Below, one piece after another: positions 1 through 7,761 of a stretch of DNA of 64,000 nt. Source of the DNA: an uncultured Sphingomonadales bacterium (GTDB lineage Bacteria > Pseudomonadota > Alphaproteobacteria > Sphingomonadales > Sphingomonadaceae); contig CAIJLZ010000011.1 of NCBI GenBank assembly GCA_903821605.1, positions 217,210 through 281,209 of the forward strand, in the 5' to 3' direction. The notes beneath the pieces were generated by a model that did no database searches, had not been told where the DNA came from, and saw nothing but the letters and a program-made list of their open reading frames with translations. Position 1 is the stretch's first letter; each line of letters opens with the position of its first letter. The position numbers and the translations under genes are program-made.

Positions 1-96
1 GGCACTCTTGCCAATTGCCCGATAGCCTTGGCGGCAGTTAGCCCCGGCGCCAAGCTCCACCGGCACCACAGCCGACGAGCGGGAGGAGAAACCAGC

Positions 97-843
97 ATGA
101 CCGACTTAACCGGCAAGACCGCGCTTGTAACTGGCAGTTCGAGCGGCCTCGGCGCCCATTTCGCGACCGTGCTGGCGGATGCCGGTGCCCATGTCATCAT
201 CGCGGCCCGGCGCGAGGCGGCGCTGGAATCGCTCGCGGCGGACATTCGCGCGACCGGCGGCTCGGTGGAAACAGCTCGGCTCGACGTGCTGGACAAGGCG
301 AGCATTACGGCGCTCGAAGCAAGGCTGACCAATCTCGATATGCTGATCAACAATGCGGGCGTGGTGCGCGAAGCCCCGGCACTGGACCAAACCGAAGATG
401 ACTGGGACGCGGTCGTCGATACCAATCTCAAGGGCGTGTTCCTGATGGCGCAGGCCGCGGCGCGCGCGTTCAAGGCGCATGGCCGGGGCGGCGAGATCAT
501 CAACATCGCCTCCATCCTGGGCCTTCGTCAGGCAGGGATGGTCTTGCCCTATGCCGTATCCAAGGCGGGCGTGATCCAGATGACCAAGGTGCTGGCGCTC
601 GAATGGGCGCGTTTCAACATCCGCGTGAACGCGATTGCGCCCGGCTATATCGCGACCGACATCAATGGCGACTTTTGGGACAGCGATGCGGGCAAGGCGA
701 TGCTCAAACGCATCCCACAGCGCCGACTTGGCCAGATCACCGACCTTGATGCGCCACTGCTGATGCTGGCCGCAGGTGCGTCGAGCTATATGACGGGGTC
801 AGTGCTCACCGTTGATGGTGGTCATCTGACCAGCAGCCTCTAA
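97..843 (+). CDS. short-chain dehydrogenase/reductase (classical SDR)
   Basis: A 248-aa cytosolic NAD(P)-dependent oxidoreductase of the classical SDR family, interconverting an alcohol and a ketone. Seen directly: cofactor motif TGSSSGLG at residues 12-19, NNAG at 85-88, and catalytic Ser139, Tyr152 and Lys156 (YAVSK). A C-terminal VDGG is typical of FabG-like members. The reading frame is open further upstream (an ATG at 28), but the ATG at 97 is chosen because GGAGGAG ends 8 bases before it and the Rossmann fold begins there. The gene is convergent with the next one, with 16 bases between stops and no terminator hairpin seen. The substrate cannot be read from the sequence; nearby oxidoreductases suggest small-molecule catabolism (inference). 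Confidence 0.92.
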   Translation: MTDLTGKTALVTGSSSGLGAHFATVLADAGAHVIIAARREAALESLAADIRATGGSVETARLDVLDKASITALEARLTNLDMLINNAGVVREAPALDQTEDDWDAVVDTNLKGVFLMAQAAARAFKAHGRGGEIINIASILGLRQAGMVLPYAVSKAGVIQMTKVLALEWARFNIRVNAIAPGYIATDINGDFWDSDAGKAMLKRIPQRRLGQITDLDAPLLMLAAGASSYMTGSVLTVDGGHLTSSL

Positions 844-859
844 CGCCGGGGACTGAAGA

Positions 860-2008
860 TCAGCGCCAACGCAGATTGGCGCGCCCCAATTCGGCCAGCG
901 AGCGCACCCCCATCAGCTTCATGTCGCGCTCGATCTCGGCGCGGAATTTAGTGAGGATGCGATCCACCCCCGCCTCGCCCGCCGCCGCCAGCGCATAGAG
1001 ATACAGGCGACCGCCCGAACAGGCCTTGGCCCCCAGCGACAGCGCCTTGAGCACATGGGTGCCGCGCTGCACGCCGCCGTCGCAGATCACCTCGATCCGG
1101 TCGCCAACCGCATCCATGATTTCCGCAAGCTGGTCGAACGGTGCACGGCTGCCGTCAAGTTGCCGCCCACCATGGTTGGACAGCATGATCGCGGTCGCAC
1201 CAATATCAACCGCCCGGCGGGCATCTTCGACCGACATCACGCCCTTGAGGCAGAAGGCGCCGCCCCAGTCGGCACGAATGCGCTCCGCCTTTTTCCAATC
1301 AAGCGACTGGTCCAGCATGTTGTTGAGATAGTCCGCCACCGACACCGCCACGTTGGAGCCCGCCGCCACATGGGCGCTCAGATTGGGGAGTTCGAATTTT
1401 TCACGGCACAGATAATTGACCGTCCAGCGCGGATGCATGGCAAAGCTCAGCGCCGAGGAGGGCGTCAGCTTCGGCGGCGAGGTGAAGCCGCTGCGCAGGC
1501 AACGCTCGCGATTGCCCCCCACGATCGTATCGACCGTCAGCGCCAGCGCATCGAACTGCGCCGCCTTGGCCGCCGCGATCATCGCGCGGTTGAGGCCCTC
1601 ATCCTTATGGGCATAAAGCTGAAACAGCTTGGGCGAAGAGATCGTCCGGCCAATCTCCTCCAGGCTGACGGTCGCCAGCGAGGAGATGCCGAACCATAGC
1701 CCGGCGCGCTCGGCTGCCCGCGCCACGGCGCGTTCCCCCTGCCAGTGGAACAGACGCTGGAGCGCGGTTGGGGACAGCAGCAGCGGCAACGCCGTCTCGC
1801 GCCCCATGATGGTGGTGCGCATATCGACATGCTCAACCCCCGCCAGCACATGAGGGACAAGGTCGCAACGCGCAAAGGCCTTGGTGTTGCGTGCCTTGGT
1901 CAGCTCATCATCAGCCGCGCCGTCGATATAATGGAATATCGGATCGGGCAGCCGCTGGCGCGCCAGCCGGCGAAAATCCTGCACATTATGGCAATCAGCC
2001 AGCCGCAT
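860..2008 (-). CDS. FMN-dependent alpha-hydroxy-acid dehydrogenase (LldD/GOX family)
   Basis: A 382-aa TIM-barrel flavoenzyme of the family that includes L-lactate dehydrogenase (LldD), glycolate oxidase and mandelate dehydrogenase. These enzymes oxidise a 2-hydroxy acid to a 2-oxo acid using FMN. Seen: the N-terminal FHYIDGAADDE segment, which matches the family's Tyr-containing start, and the active-site segment SNHGGRQLDGS with its His-Gly-Gly-Arg core near residue 300. The start is placed at 2008 rather than further upstream because AAGGAG precedes that ATG by 5 bases and it gives the usual family length. There is no N-terminal cytochrome b2 domain, so the electron acceptor is likely quinone or oxygen (inference). 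Which hydroxy acid is used is unknown. It is transcribed divergently from the globin gene. Confidence 0.9.
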   Translation of the reverse strand: MRLADCHNVQDFRRLARQRLPDPIFHYIDGAADDELTKARNTKAFARCDLVPHVLAGVEHVDMRTTIMGRETALPLLLSPTALQRLFHWQGERAVARAAERAGLWFGISSLATVSLEEIGRTISSPKLFQLYAHKDEGLNRAMIAAAKAAQFDALALTVDTIVGGNRERCLRSGFTSPPKLTPSSALSFAMHPRWTVNYLCREKFELPNLSAHVAAGSNVAVSVADYLNNMLDQSLDWKKAERIRADWGGAFCLKGVMSVEDARRAVDIGATAIMLSNHGGRQLDGSRAPFDQLAEIMDAVGDRIEVICDGGVQRGTHVLKALSLGAKACSGGRLYLYALAAAGEAGVDRILTKFRAEIERDMKLMGVRSLAELGRANLRWR

Positions 2009-2176
2009 CCCTGTCTCCTTGCCGCATTCCGGCGATCCACGATTAACGGGGACCGAGGCTGGGATCAATCGCCGCCTCTTTAAAGATATATTTTGTTTGC
2101 ATGTTTAATCCCGCTGAATTATGGGGGCCGTAGTTGCCCCCCCCTCCACGCCCATTTTCAAATCCAAGGATTTTCC

Positions 2177-2632
2177 ATGACGAAGCCCCTGAGCGCCGAA
2201 ACCATCGCGATCGTGAAGTCCACCGGCACCGCGCTGCAACAGCATGGCGTCGCGATTACCACCCGGATGTACGAGCGCCTGTTCGAGAATGAGGATGTCC
2301 GCGCCATGTTCGATCAGACAGCACAGGAAAGTGGCGAACAGCCCAAGCGCCTCGCCGCGGCAATCCTTGGCTATGCCCAAAATATCGACAAGCTTGAAAA
2401 TCTCACCCCGGCCGTCTCCCGCATGGTTGCCCGCCATGTCGAAACCGGCGTCAAAGCCGAGCATTATCCGCTCGTCGCTGAGGCCCTGCTCCCAGCGATC
2501 CGTGACGTGCTCGGCGAAGCCGCCACAGAAGATGTTCTCAATGCGTGGGGAGAAGCCTATTGGTTCCTCGCCAACATTCTGATTGGCAAGGAGAGCGACG
2601 CCTATGCCGAACAAGGCCTTGAACTGGCCTGA
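2177..2632 (+). CDS. single-domain globin (flavohaemoglobin-type globin fold)
   Basis: A 151-aa haem globin resembling the N-terminal globin domain of flavohaemoglobins, but without the FAD/NAD reductase domain. Seen: the helix segment ending in Arg-His-Val (proximal haem ligand likely His87), followed by KAEHYPLV and a C-terminal EAYWFLANILI helix, in the family order. Single-domain globins bind O2 or NO, and several protect against nitrosative stress; they need a separate reductase. The start at 2177 gives the correct globin N-terminus, with AAGGA upstream. The next gene, 48 bases downstream on the same strand, encodes an HPP-CBS membrane protein, so the two may be co-transcribed. Physiological ligand is not deducible. 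Confidence 0.88.
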   Translation: MTKPLSAETIAIVKSTGTALQQHGVAITTRMYERLFENEDVRAMFDQTAQESGEQPKRLAAAILGYAQNIDKLENLTPAVSRMVARHVETGVKAEHYPLVAEALLPAIRDVLGEAATEDVLNAWGEAYWFLANILIGKESDAYAEQGLELA

Positions 2633-2680
2633 GTCCTGTCATTTGCCGGTCGGGGATGACCCCCATCAGGGACTGATCAT

Positions 2681-3787
2681 ATGACCGACCGGCGCAGCGA
2701 CACATTCGCCGCCTTATGGGGCCGGCAGGGTTGGGGCCGAGGCGCGCTGGGTGCATTGGCCGGAATCCTGCTGACCGGCCTGGTCTGTCGCCTATGGCTG
2801 CACAGTGATGATGGCGCGCTCCCCTTTCTGATCGCCCCGATGGGCGCGACGGCGGTCTTGCTGTTCGCTGTGCCGGCAAGCCCGCTTGCCCAACCATGGG
2901 CGGTGATCGGCGGCAATATGATGTCGGCATTGGTCGGCCATGCCGCTGCACTGCTCTTCGCCGATCCCGTGCTTGGCGCGGCGGTCGCGGTAAGCGGGGC
3001 GATCATGGTGATGAGCCTTGCCCGCTGCCTGCACCCGCCGGGCGGCGCAGTCGCGCTGACCGCCGTCATCGGTGGACCGGCGATTGCAGCCGCCGGTTGG
3101 TCGTTTGCATTCATCCCCGTCGGCCTGAATTCCGCTCTCATGGTGGGTGCGGCATGGCTTTATCACCGCCTGACGCGGCATGTTTATCCGCACCGCATGA
3201 TCGCGCCCGCGAGTCGCCTGCATGGCACCAATGACCCGCCACCGCTCGAACGGATCGGTTTCACCACCGCCGATATCAACACCGCGCTTGCGGATCATGG
3301 CGAGAGGCTCGACGTCAGCCCGGATGACCTTGAAACCGTTTTCCGCCGAGCGGAAGCCCGCGCCCATGGTCGTCGCCATAGGGACATTCGCTGCACCGAT
3401 ATCATGTCCCGCGATATCGTCTGTGCCTCGCCCGGCGAGACTATCGATGTTGCGCATGCCAAGATGCAGGCGCTGCACCTGCTCACCTTGCCCGTGGTGG
3501 ACAGCCGCTACAACGTCATTGGCATCGTCGAATTTCGTGACCTTGGGCCAAATAACCGCCATCGCATCGACAGCGTGATGCGCCCGGTTCCGGCCATGGC
3601 GCGGCCAGACACGCCGATCGACGACCTGCTGCCGTTACTCGCCAGCGGGTCGGTGCATCAGGTGCTGGTGACGCTTGCCGACAACAGGCTGGCTGGCATG
3701 ATCACCCAGACCGATCTGCTCGCCGCCTTATGGCAGGCGGACCTTGCGGCCCGCCCTGTTACGCCATCCATCGCGAACGCCGATTAG
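2681..3787 (+). CDS. HPP family integral membrane protein with two CBS domains
   Basis: A 368-aa inner-membrane protein. The first about 165 residues form an HPP-family module with four or five hydrophobic segments and the diagnostic HPPGG at residues 118-122. The C-terminal third (about 235-355) carries two CBS repeats, starting at the segment IRCTDIMSRDIVCASPGET, which usually bind adenosine nucleotides and gate an attached domain. HPP proteins are poorly characterised in bacteria; plant and cyanobacterial homologues have been linked to nitrite transport. The pairing with the upstream globin is compatible with a nitrogen-oxide role, but that is inference. The ATG at 2681 is the first codon of the frame's coherent protein. 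Its stop overlaps the stop of the convergent GMC gene by 4 bases. Confidence 0.88.
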   Translation: MTDRRSDTFAALWGRQGWGRGALGALAGILLTGLVCRLWLHSDDGALPFLIAPMGATAVLLFAVPASPLAQPWAVIGGNMMSALVGHAAALLFADPVLGAAVAVSGAIMVMSLARCLHPPGGAVALTAVIGGPAIAAAGWSFAFIPVGLNSALMVGAAWLYHRLTRHVYPHRMIAPASRLHGTNDPPPLERIGFTTADINTALADHGERLDVSPDDLETVFRRAEARAHGRRHRDIRCTDIMSRDIVCASPGETIDVAHAKMQALHLLTLPVVDSRYNVIGIVEFRDLGPNNRHRIDSVMRPVPAMARPDTPIDDLLPLLASGSVHQVLVTLADNRLAGMITQTDLLAALWQADLAARPVTPSIANAD

Positions 3788-5409
3788 CGGCTCTTGCGGT
3801 CGGCGATGATGAGATCGGCAGCGCGCCAGCCCGTGGCCATCGCCGGGGCGTTGGTGTTGCCCGAAACCGGGCTGGGCATGATCGAACAATCGACCACGCG
3901 CAGCCCCTCGACACCGCGCACCCGGGTGCGGGCATCGACCACCGCCTTGTCATCGCCGCCCATGCGACAACTCGCCACGGCATGGGTGCCGCACAAAGAC
4001 AGACGACGCACCAGATCCAGCAAATCCTCATCGCTTTGCACTGCCGGGCCGGGGATAATTTCCTCGCCGCAATAAGGTGCAATCGCGGGCATCGACATAT
4101 AGCGGCGCATGTAACGCACCATTGCAACCGCCGCGTGCTGATCCTCGGATGTGGTCAGCCAGTTCGGCTGCACGCGGAGCGGCGCCTCCATGTCGGGCGC
4201 TGAAATGCGGATCGAGCCTTCGCTCGTCAGCCGCAACAACTGGCCATAGATGGTCATGCCGGGTACGCGCTCGACATCGGCCAGCGGCACCGGGAAATTG
4301 TCGTCGCCGCGCGCAAAGGTGAAGCCGCTGAGGTACAATTGCAGGTCAGGTCGATCCACGCTCGGCTCCGACTTCACAAACGCCCCGACCTCGAACGGGC
4401 CAGTCGCCATCGGGCCGCGCCGCAGCAGATAATATTCCAGCACGCTGCGCACGAGGCCAAGCCCGTTGAAGCGGTGGTTGATGCCCTTGTCGCCCTTGAT
4501 CCGATACGGCATCGAAAAGCCAAGATGCTCGCGCAGGCGTTCGCCCACATCGGGGCTATCCACCACCGTTTCGATGCCAAGCGACTGCAAATTCGCGCCA
4601 TTGCCGATGCCCGAACGCTGGAGAATCGCGGGCGACATCATCGTACCTGCCGAAAGGATCACCTCGCCCCGGCAGTTGATCGTGACATCTCGGCCATTGA
4701 CGCGGGCGGCGACGCCGATCGCGCGCTTGCCATCAAACAACACGCGGTCGACCAGCGTGTGGGTGATCACTGTCAGGTTCGGGCGCTTCTCCGCCGGGCG
4801 AAGAAAGGCATCGGCAGCACTGACACGACGACCATTTTTGATGTTGTGGTTGTAATAGCCGACGCCCTCCTGATCCTCGCGATTGAGGTCCTCGCGGCGA
4901 TCAAGCCCCATCTCGACGCCTGCCTCGATCATCGCTTCCGATAGCTTGTAGCGGTGCGTGCCGACATTGACATGAACCGGCCCGCCGACACCCCGCACGC
5001 CATCGTCGCCCAGTTCATGATCTTCGATGGCGCGGAAGGCCTGCTTCATCTCGGCCCAGCCCCAGCCGGTCGCGCCGCGTGCGGCCCAGTCGTCATAATC
5101 CGCCGGCTGGCCACGCACATAGATCATCCCGTTGATCGACGACGACCCGCCCAGCACCTTGCCACGAATCCAGATTTCGCTCGCGGGATCACCCGCAATC
5201 CGGGGCTGTTCCACCGCGAAATGCCAAGCGTGCTGGGGGTCGATCACGAGTTTGCCGACACCCTTGGGCATGTGGATCAAATAGCTTGTATCGCGCCCGC
5301 CCGCTTCGAGCAGGGCCACCCGCACCGAGGGATCAGCCGACAGGCGATTGGCGAGCACGCAGCCCGCAGAACCCGCGCCCACGATGATGTAATCAAACGC
5401 TTCGTTCAT
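3784..5409 (-). CDS. GMC family FAD oxidoreductase (choline/alcohol dehydrogenase type)
   Basis: A 541-aa flavoenzyme of the glucose-methanol-choline family, which oxidises primary alcohols (choline, aliphatic or polyether alcohols, sugars). Seen: FAD dinucleotide motif GAGSAG at residues 11-16, GMC signature 1 around GGSSSINGM (88-95), signature 2 AGTMMSPAILQRSGIG, and the C-terminal active-site regions GTHAVASCRMGG and SGNTNAP, which supply the usual His and Asn pair. No signal peptide, so cytoplasmic. The ATG at 5409 is chosen because the FAD fold starts at residue 6 and no homologous extension is visible upstream. It is third in line behind the flavoprotein and cytochrome genes, but a strong hairpin with a short U run lies in the 70-base gap, so expression may be attenuated or separate. 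Substrate is unknown. Confidence 0.92.
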   Translation of the reverse strand: MNEAFDYIIVGAGSAGCVLANRLSADPSVRVALLEAGGRDTSYLIHMPKGVGKLVIDPQHAWHFAVEQPRIAGDPASEIWIRGKVLGGSSSINGMIYVRGQPADYDDWAARGATGWGWAEMKQAFRAIEDHELGDDGVRGVGGPVHVNVGTHRYKLSEAMIEAGVEMGLDRREDLNREDQEGVGYYNHNIKNGRRVSAADAFLRPAEKRPNLTVITHTLVDRVLFDGKRAIGVAARVNGRDVTINCRGEVILSAGTMMSPAILQRSGIGNGANLQSLGIETVVDSPDVGERLREHLGFSMPYRIKGDKGINHRFNGLGLVRSVLEYYLLRRGPMATGPFEVGAFVKSEPSVDRPDLQLYLSGFTFARGDDNFPVPLADVERVPGMTIYGQLLRLTSEGSIRISAPDMEAPLRVQPNWLTTSEDQHAAVAMVRYMRRYMSMPAIAPYCGEEIIPGPAVQSDEDLLDLVRRLSLCGTHAVASCRMGGDDKAVVDARTRVRGVEGLRVVDCSIMPSPVSGNTNAPAMATGWRAADLIIADRKSR

Positions 5410-5423
5410 CCTGCCCCCCAAAG

Positions 5424-5459
5424 AAAAGGGGGGCGCTGCGTCGATGACGCACGCCCCCC
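5424..5459 (-). terminator. strong hairpin with short U run between cytochrome and GMC genes
   Basis: On the minus strand the sequence forms an 8-bp GC stem (GGGGGGCG with CGCCCCCC), a bulged G, and a 6-bp stem (TGCGTC with GACGCA) around a 3-base loop. The transcript then reads UUUUC. It sits downstream of the cytochrome stop and about 15 bases before the GMC start codon. It is either a Rho-independent terminator or an attenuator. The GMC ribosome-binding region lies immediately 3' of it. Confidence 0.7.
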
Positions 5460-5479
5460 GATGTTGTGCTGTTGCGCGC

Positions 5480-5869
5480 TCAGTTTTTCTTGGCCCCGGC
5501 CTTGATCCAGGCCTTGAACAGCGCGATTTGCTCGGGAGGCAGCGGCGGCGCGCCAAATGGCATGCGCGCGCCCTTGCCCCCATTGGCGATGTGCGTGCCT
5601 TCCAGCTTCATCAACAAATAGCTGGCTTCCGGCTTGTGCGGCTGAACCCGCTTCAGATTGGCCGCCTCAATCGACTGGACCTTGACCAGGCTATCATAAG
5701 CTGCCGCCGGGTGCAGGGCCATCCGGCCCGCTTCCGCCCCGGTCAGGTGACAGGTCGCGCAGCGGGTCTTCAAAATGGGTGCCAGATCCTTGGTAAAGCT
5801 TGGTCCCGACCCGGCATGGGCTGCCGACGAAATCAGCACCCCGGCCAGCACCATCAACTTCATCGTCAT
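5480..5869 (-). CDS. small periplasmic c-type cytochrome
   Basis: A 129-aa exported monohaem cytochrome c. Seen: signal peptide at residues 1-19 ending AHA, one haem-attachment motif CATCH at 37-41, and a candidate axial Met103 in GARMPFG. The segment KDLAPILKTRCATCH resembles the planctomycete-type cytochrome c domain. The start at 5869 is chosen because its ATG overlaps the stop of the upstream flavoprotein gene (ATGA), with AAGGA a few bases before; a second ATG at 5863 is possible. The overlap implies translational coupling, and so a role as electron acceptor for the Tat-exported flavoprotein (inference). A direct role for the GMC enzyme is less likely because that protein lacks a signal peptide. 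Confidence 0.9.
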   Translation of the reverse strand: MTMKLMVLAGVLISSAAHAGSGPSFTKDLAPILKTRCATCHLTGAEAGRMALHPAAAYDSLVKVQSIEAANLKRVQPHKPEASYLLMKLEGTHIANGGKGARMPFGAPPLPPEQIALFKAWIKAGAKKN

Positions 5870-7614
5870 GCAATATCCTTCGCGGCATGTGTGCCGGCAA
5901 TGAAGCCAAACGTCAGAGCCGGCCCAATCGTGCCACCTGCGCCCAGATAAGCGGTGTGGGTCGGGGCCGCGATGCAATTGCCTGCACCATAAAGCCCCTG
6001 AATCGGCTTGTCACCGCGCCCCAACACCTGCGCCTTCTCGTTGATCAGCGGACCACCGCTGGTATCAAGCGCACCCGGCCCGAGGATGAAAGCGTAGAAT
6101 GGCCCCTTTTCGGCAATCGGGTGCATGGTGACGTTCGGATAAGGATTGACCGGCTGCTTGGTGCCCTCACGACGCATCGAGAACAGCATATGCCATTCGC
6201 GATCATAGAGATGTTCACCGCGCTTGAACTCGGGATCAGCCCCTGCCTTGGCATAGCCATTGAAGCGGGCCATCGCCGCCTTGGCATTGGTTGCGAATTC
6301 CGCATTGAGCGCGACGCCGCCGGTCTTGCCCTTCACCTTGTCGAGGCGCTGGGCGATGCCAGCAAAAACCTCGTCCCAGCTATTGCCTTGGATCAGATAG
6401 GGCTGCTCGCCCTTGTCGAGTGGGAACGGGAAATCGCCGCCAAAGGCATCGATCGAGCGTTCGTCGAACAACATGAACATCAAATGGTTCGGAAATTCTT
6501 CGCGCGTCGGATCATAGGGGAAATGCGCCTGAGTACGGTCGTTATAGTCGCGCTTCTCGTTAACGCAGCGATTGCCATATTTGTTGACGAGGATCATCGA
6601 GTCACCCGGCAGTACGAAAGCGCCAAGGCCAATCGCGCGGCTGTCGAGCGCTTCTTCAAGCAGCACCTGCGTGCGCCATGCGGTACCAAGCGGCCCCATC
6701 TTCGCGCCGATTTCCTGTGCCATCTCGATGAAGTCACCGGTCGAGCCGGGCATGGCGCACGCGCCATAGATCGGCGAGGCGAACTGATGTTGGGCAATCA
6801 GGTCGGTATTATGGGCATAACCACCCGTGCCGAACACCACGCCGCGCCGTGCGCGAATGCGGATCGGCTTGTCATTCTGGGTCGCTTCAACACCGATCAC
6901 ACGGCCATTTTCGATCACGATGCGGCTGACGCGGGTGTCGGTCAGGATCGGCACCTTCTTCGCTTCAAGATAGGCCGCGAGTTGCGCCGCAAGGCTGCCG
7001 CCGCCGTTGGACGAACCAGCGCCGACCGCCGGTTCCAGCGTGCGCCGGGTCGGGGTCTTGTTTTCCGGCAGATGGTCGGCATAGTCCGGCGTGTCGCGGT
7101 CGAGGTTGAACAGGCGGAATTCCTTGAACGCCGTCGCGCCAAGTTCGGTCAGCCGATCAACCGCCTTATAGCCATTGTCGTAAAAGGCTTCGAGCACGCG
7201 ATACTGGCGCTCGTCCAGACCAAGGGTTGGGCTCGCCGGATCATAGGTCAGCGGATAGCCATAACGCGCCATATAGCGCAGGGCGTCGTCTTTCTTGTCG
7301 TCAATGCCCGCCTTACGCAGCGCAAAATTGTTCGCAATCCACGTCACGCCGCCCGACTTGCCCGTGGTGCCGCCCAGCATCGGCATTTTTTCGACCAGCA
7401 TCGCGCGCGCGCCATTGTCGATCGCGGCCACGGCCGCACTGCACGCCGCCGCACCGCTGCCGATGCACAGCACGTCGGTTTCATAATCCCATTTGGCGGC
7501 AGGTGCGGCAGCGGCAGTCGACGTCGCGGCCGAGGCCGCAGAAGCGGCGAGCACGGCAGTTGCGGCACCCGCGCCAGCCAGCAACTGGCGGCGGTCAATC
7601 CGTTTGTCGGTCAC
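5866..7614 (-). CDS. Tat-exported FAD flavoprotein (fumarate reductase / 3-ketosteroid dehydrogenase-like)
   Basis: A 582-aa FAD protein of the fumarate reductase/succinate dehydrogenase flavoprotein family. Seen: twin-arginine signal with RRQLL near residue 8 followed by an Ala-rich hydrophobic stretch, an FAD Rossmann motif CIGSGAAACSAA near residue 50, and the C-terminal block GPFYAF ... DTSGGP ... GLYGAGN ... YLGAGGTIGPAL, which resembles KstD-type dehydrogenases and periplasmic fumarate reductases. The start is a GTG at 7614 (GGGAGAG upstream), because it puts the Tat motif at the N-terminus; the longer frame would bury it. The stop overlaps the cytochrome c start (ATGA), so electrons probably pass to that cytochrome. 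It may oxidise or reduce a C=C bond in a periplasmic substrate; the actual substrate is unknown. A TetR gene is divergent. Confidence 0.88.
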   Translation of the reverse strand: MTDKRIDRRQLLAGAGAATAVLAASAASAATSTAAAAPAAKWDYETDVLCIGSGAAACSAAVAAIDNGARAMLVEKMPMLGGTTGKSGGVTWIANNFALRKAGIDDKKDDALRYMARYGYPLTYDPASPTLGLDERQYRVLEAFYDNGYKAVDRLTELGATAFKEFRLFNLDRDTPDYADHLPENKTPTRRTLEPAVGAGSSNGGGSLAAQLAAYLEAKKVPILTDTRVSRIVIENGRVIGVEATQNDKPIRIRARRGVVFGTGGYAHNTDLIAQHQFASPIYGACAMPGSTGDFIEMAQEIGAKMGPLGTAWRTQVLLEEALDSRAIGLGAFVLPGDSMILVNKYGNRCVNEKRDYNDRTQAHFPYDPTREEFPNHLMFMLFDERSIDAFGGDFPFPLDKGEQPYLIQGNSWDEVFAGIAQRLDKVKGKTGGVALNAEFATNAKAAMARFNGYAKAGADPEFKRGEHLYDREWHMLFSMRREGTKQPVNPYPNVTMHPIAEKGPFYAFILGPGALDTSGGPLINEKAQVLGRGDKPIQGLYGAGNCIAAPTHTAYLGAGGTIGPALTFGFIAGTHAAKDIA

Positions 7615-7675
7615 TTTATCTCTCCCACGTGACGGGTCGCGCGCGCGCCCATTTGGATAACAGGTAATGTTACCC

Positions 7676-7719
7676 GGTTTATGGTTGGCATATCCTCGCG
7701 ACAAAACTATGACTTTGTC
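7676..7719. promoter_or_regulatory. divergent promoters with putative TetR operator
   Basis: An inverted repeat GACAAA-N8-TTTGTC lies at 7700-7719. On the plus strand TTGGCA (7685-7690), 17 bases, then TATGAC (7708-7713) makes a plausible sigma70 promoter for the TetR gene, with its -10 inside the palindrome. On the minus strand TTGTCG (7699-7704), 17 bases, then TAAACC (7676-7681) could drive the flavoprotein, with its -35 inside the same palindrome. A second, shorter repeat GGTAA-N2-TTACC lies at 7663-7674. Binding by the adjacent TetR protein is inference. Confidence 0.5.
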
Positions 7720-7761
7720 CAGTCGGGTGGCACATGGCCACCGCCAGCGGGAAGGAACGGC

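Noticed and set aside
1..96. Upstream extension of the first SDR, or the tail of a preceding gene
   Set aside because: The frame is open but the ribosome-binding site at 82-88 supports the start at 97. A short possible tail of an upstream gene (stop at 23-25 or 39-41) cannot be told apart, so nothing is called.
5800..7632. Long plus-strand open frame (about 610 codons) antisense to the Tat flavoprotein
   Set aside because: High-GC genes leave open antisense frames; the minus-strand protein has clear family motifs and the plus frame has none.
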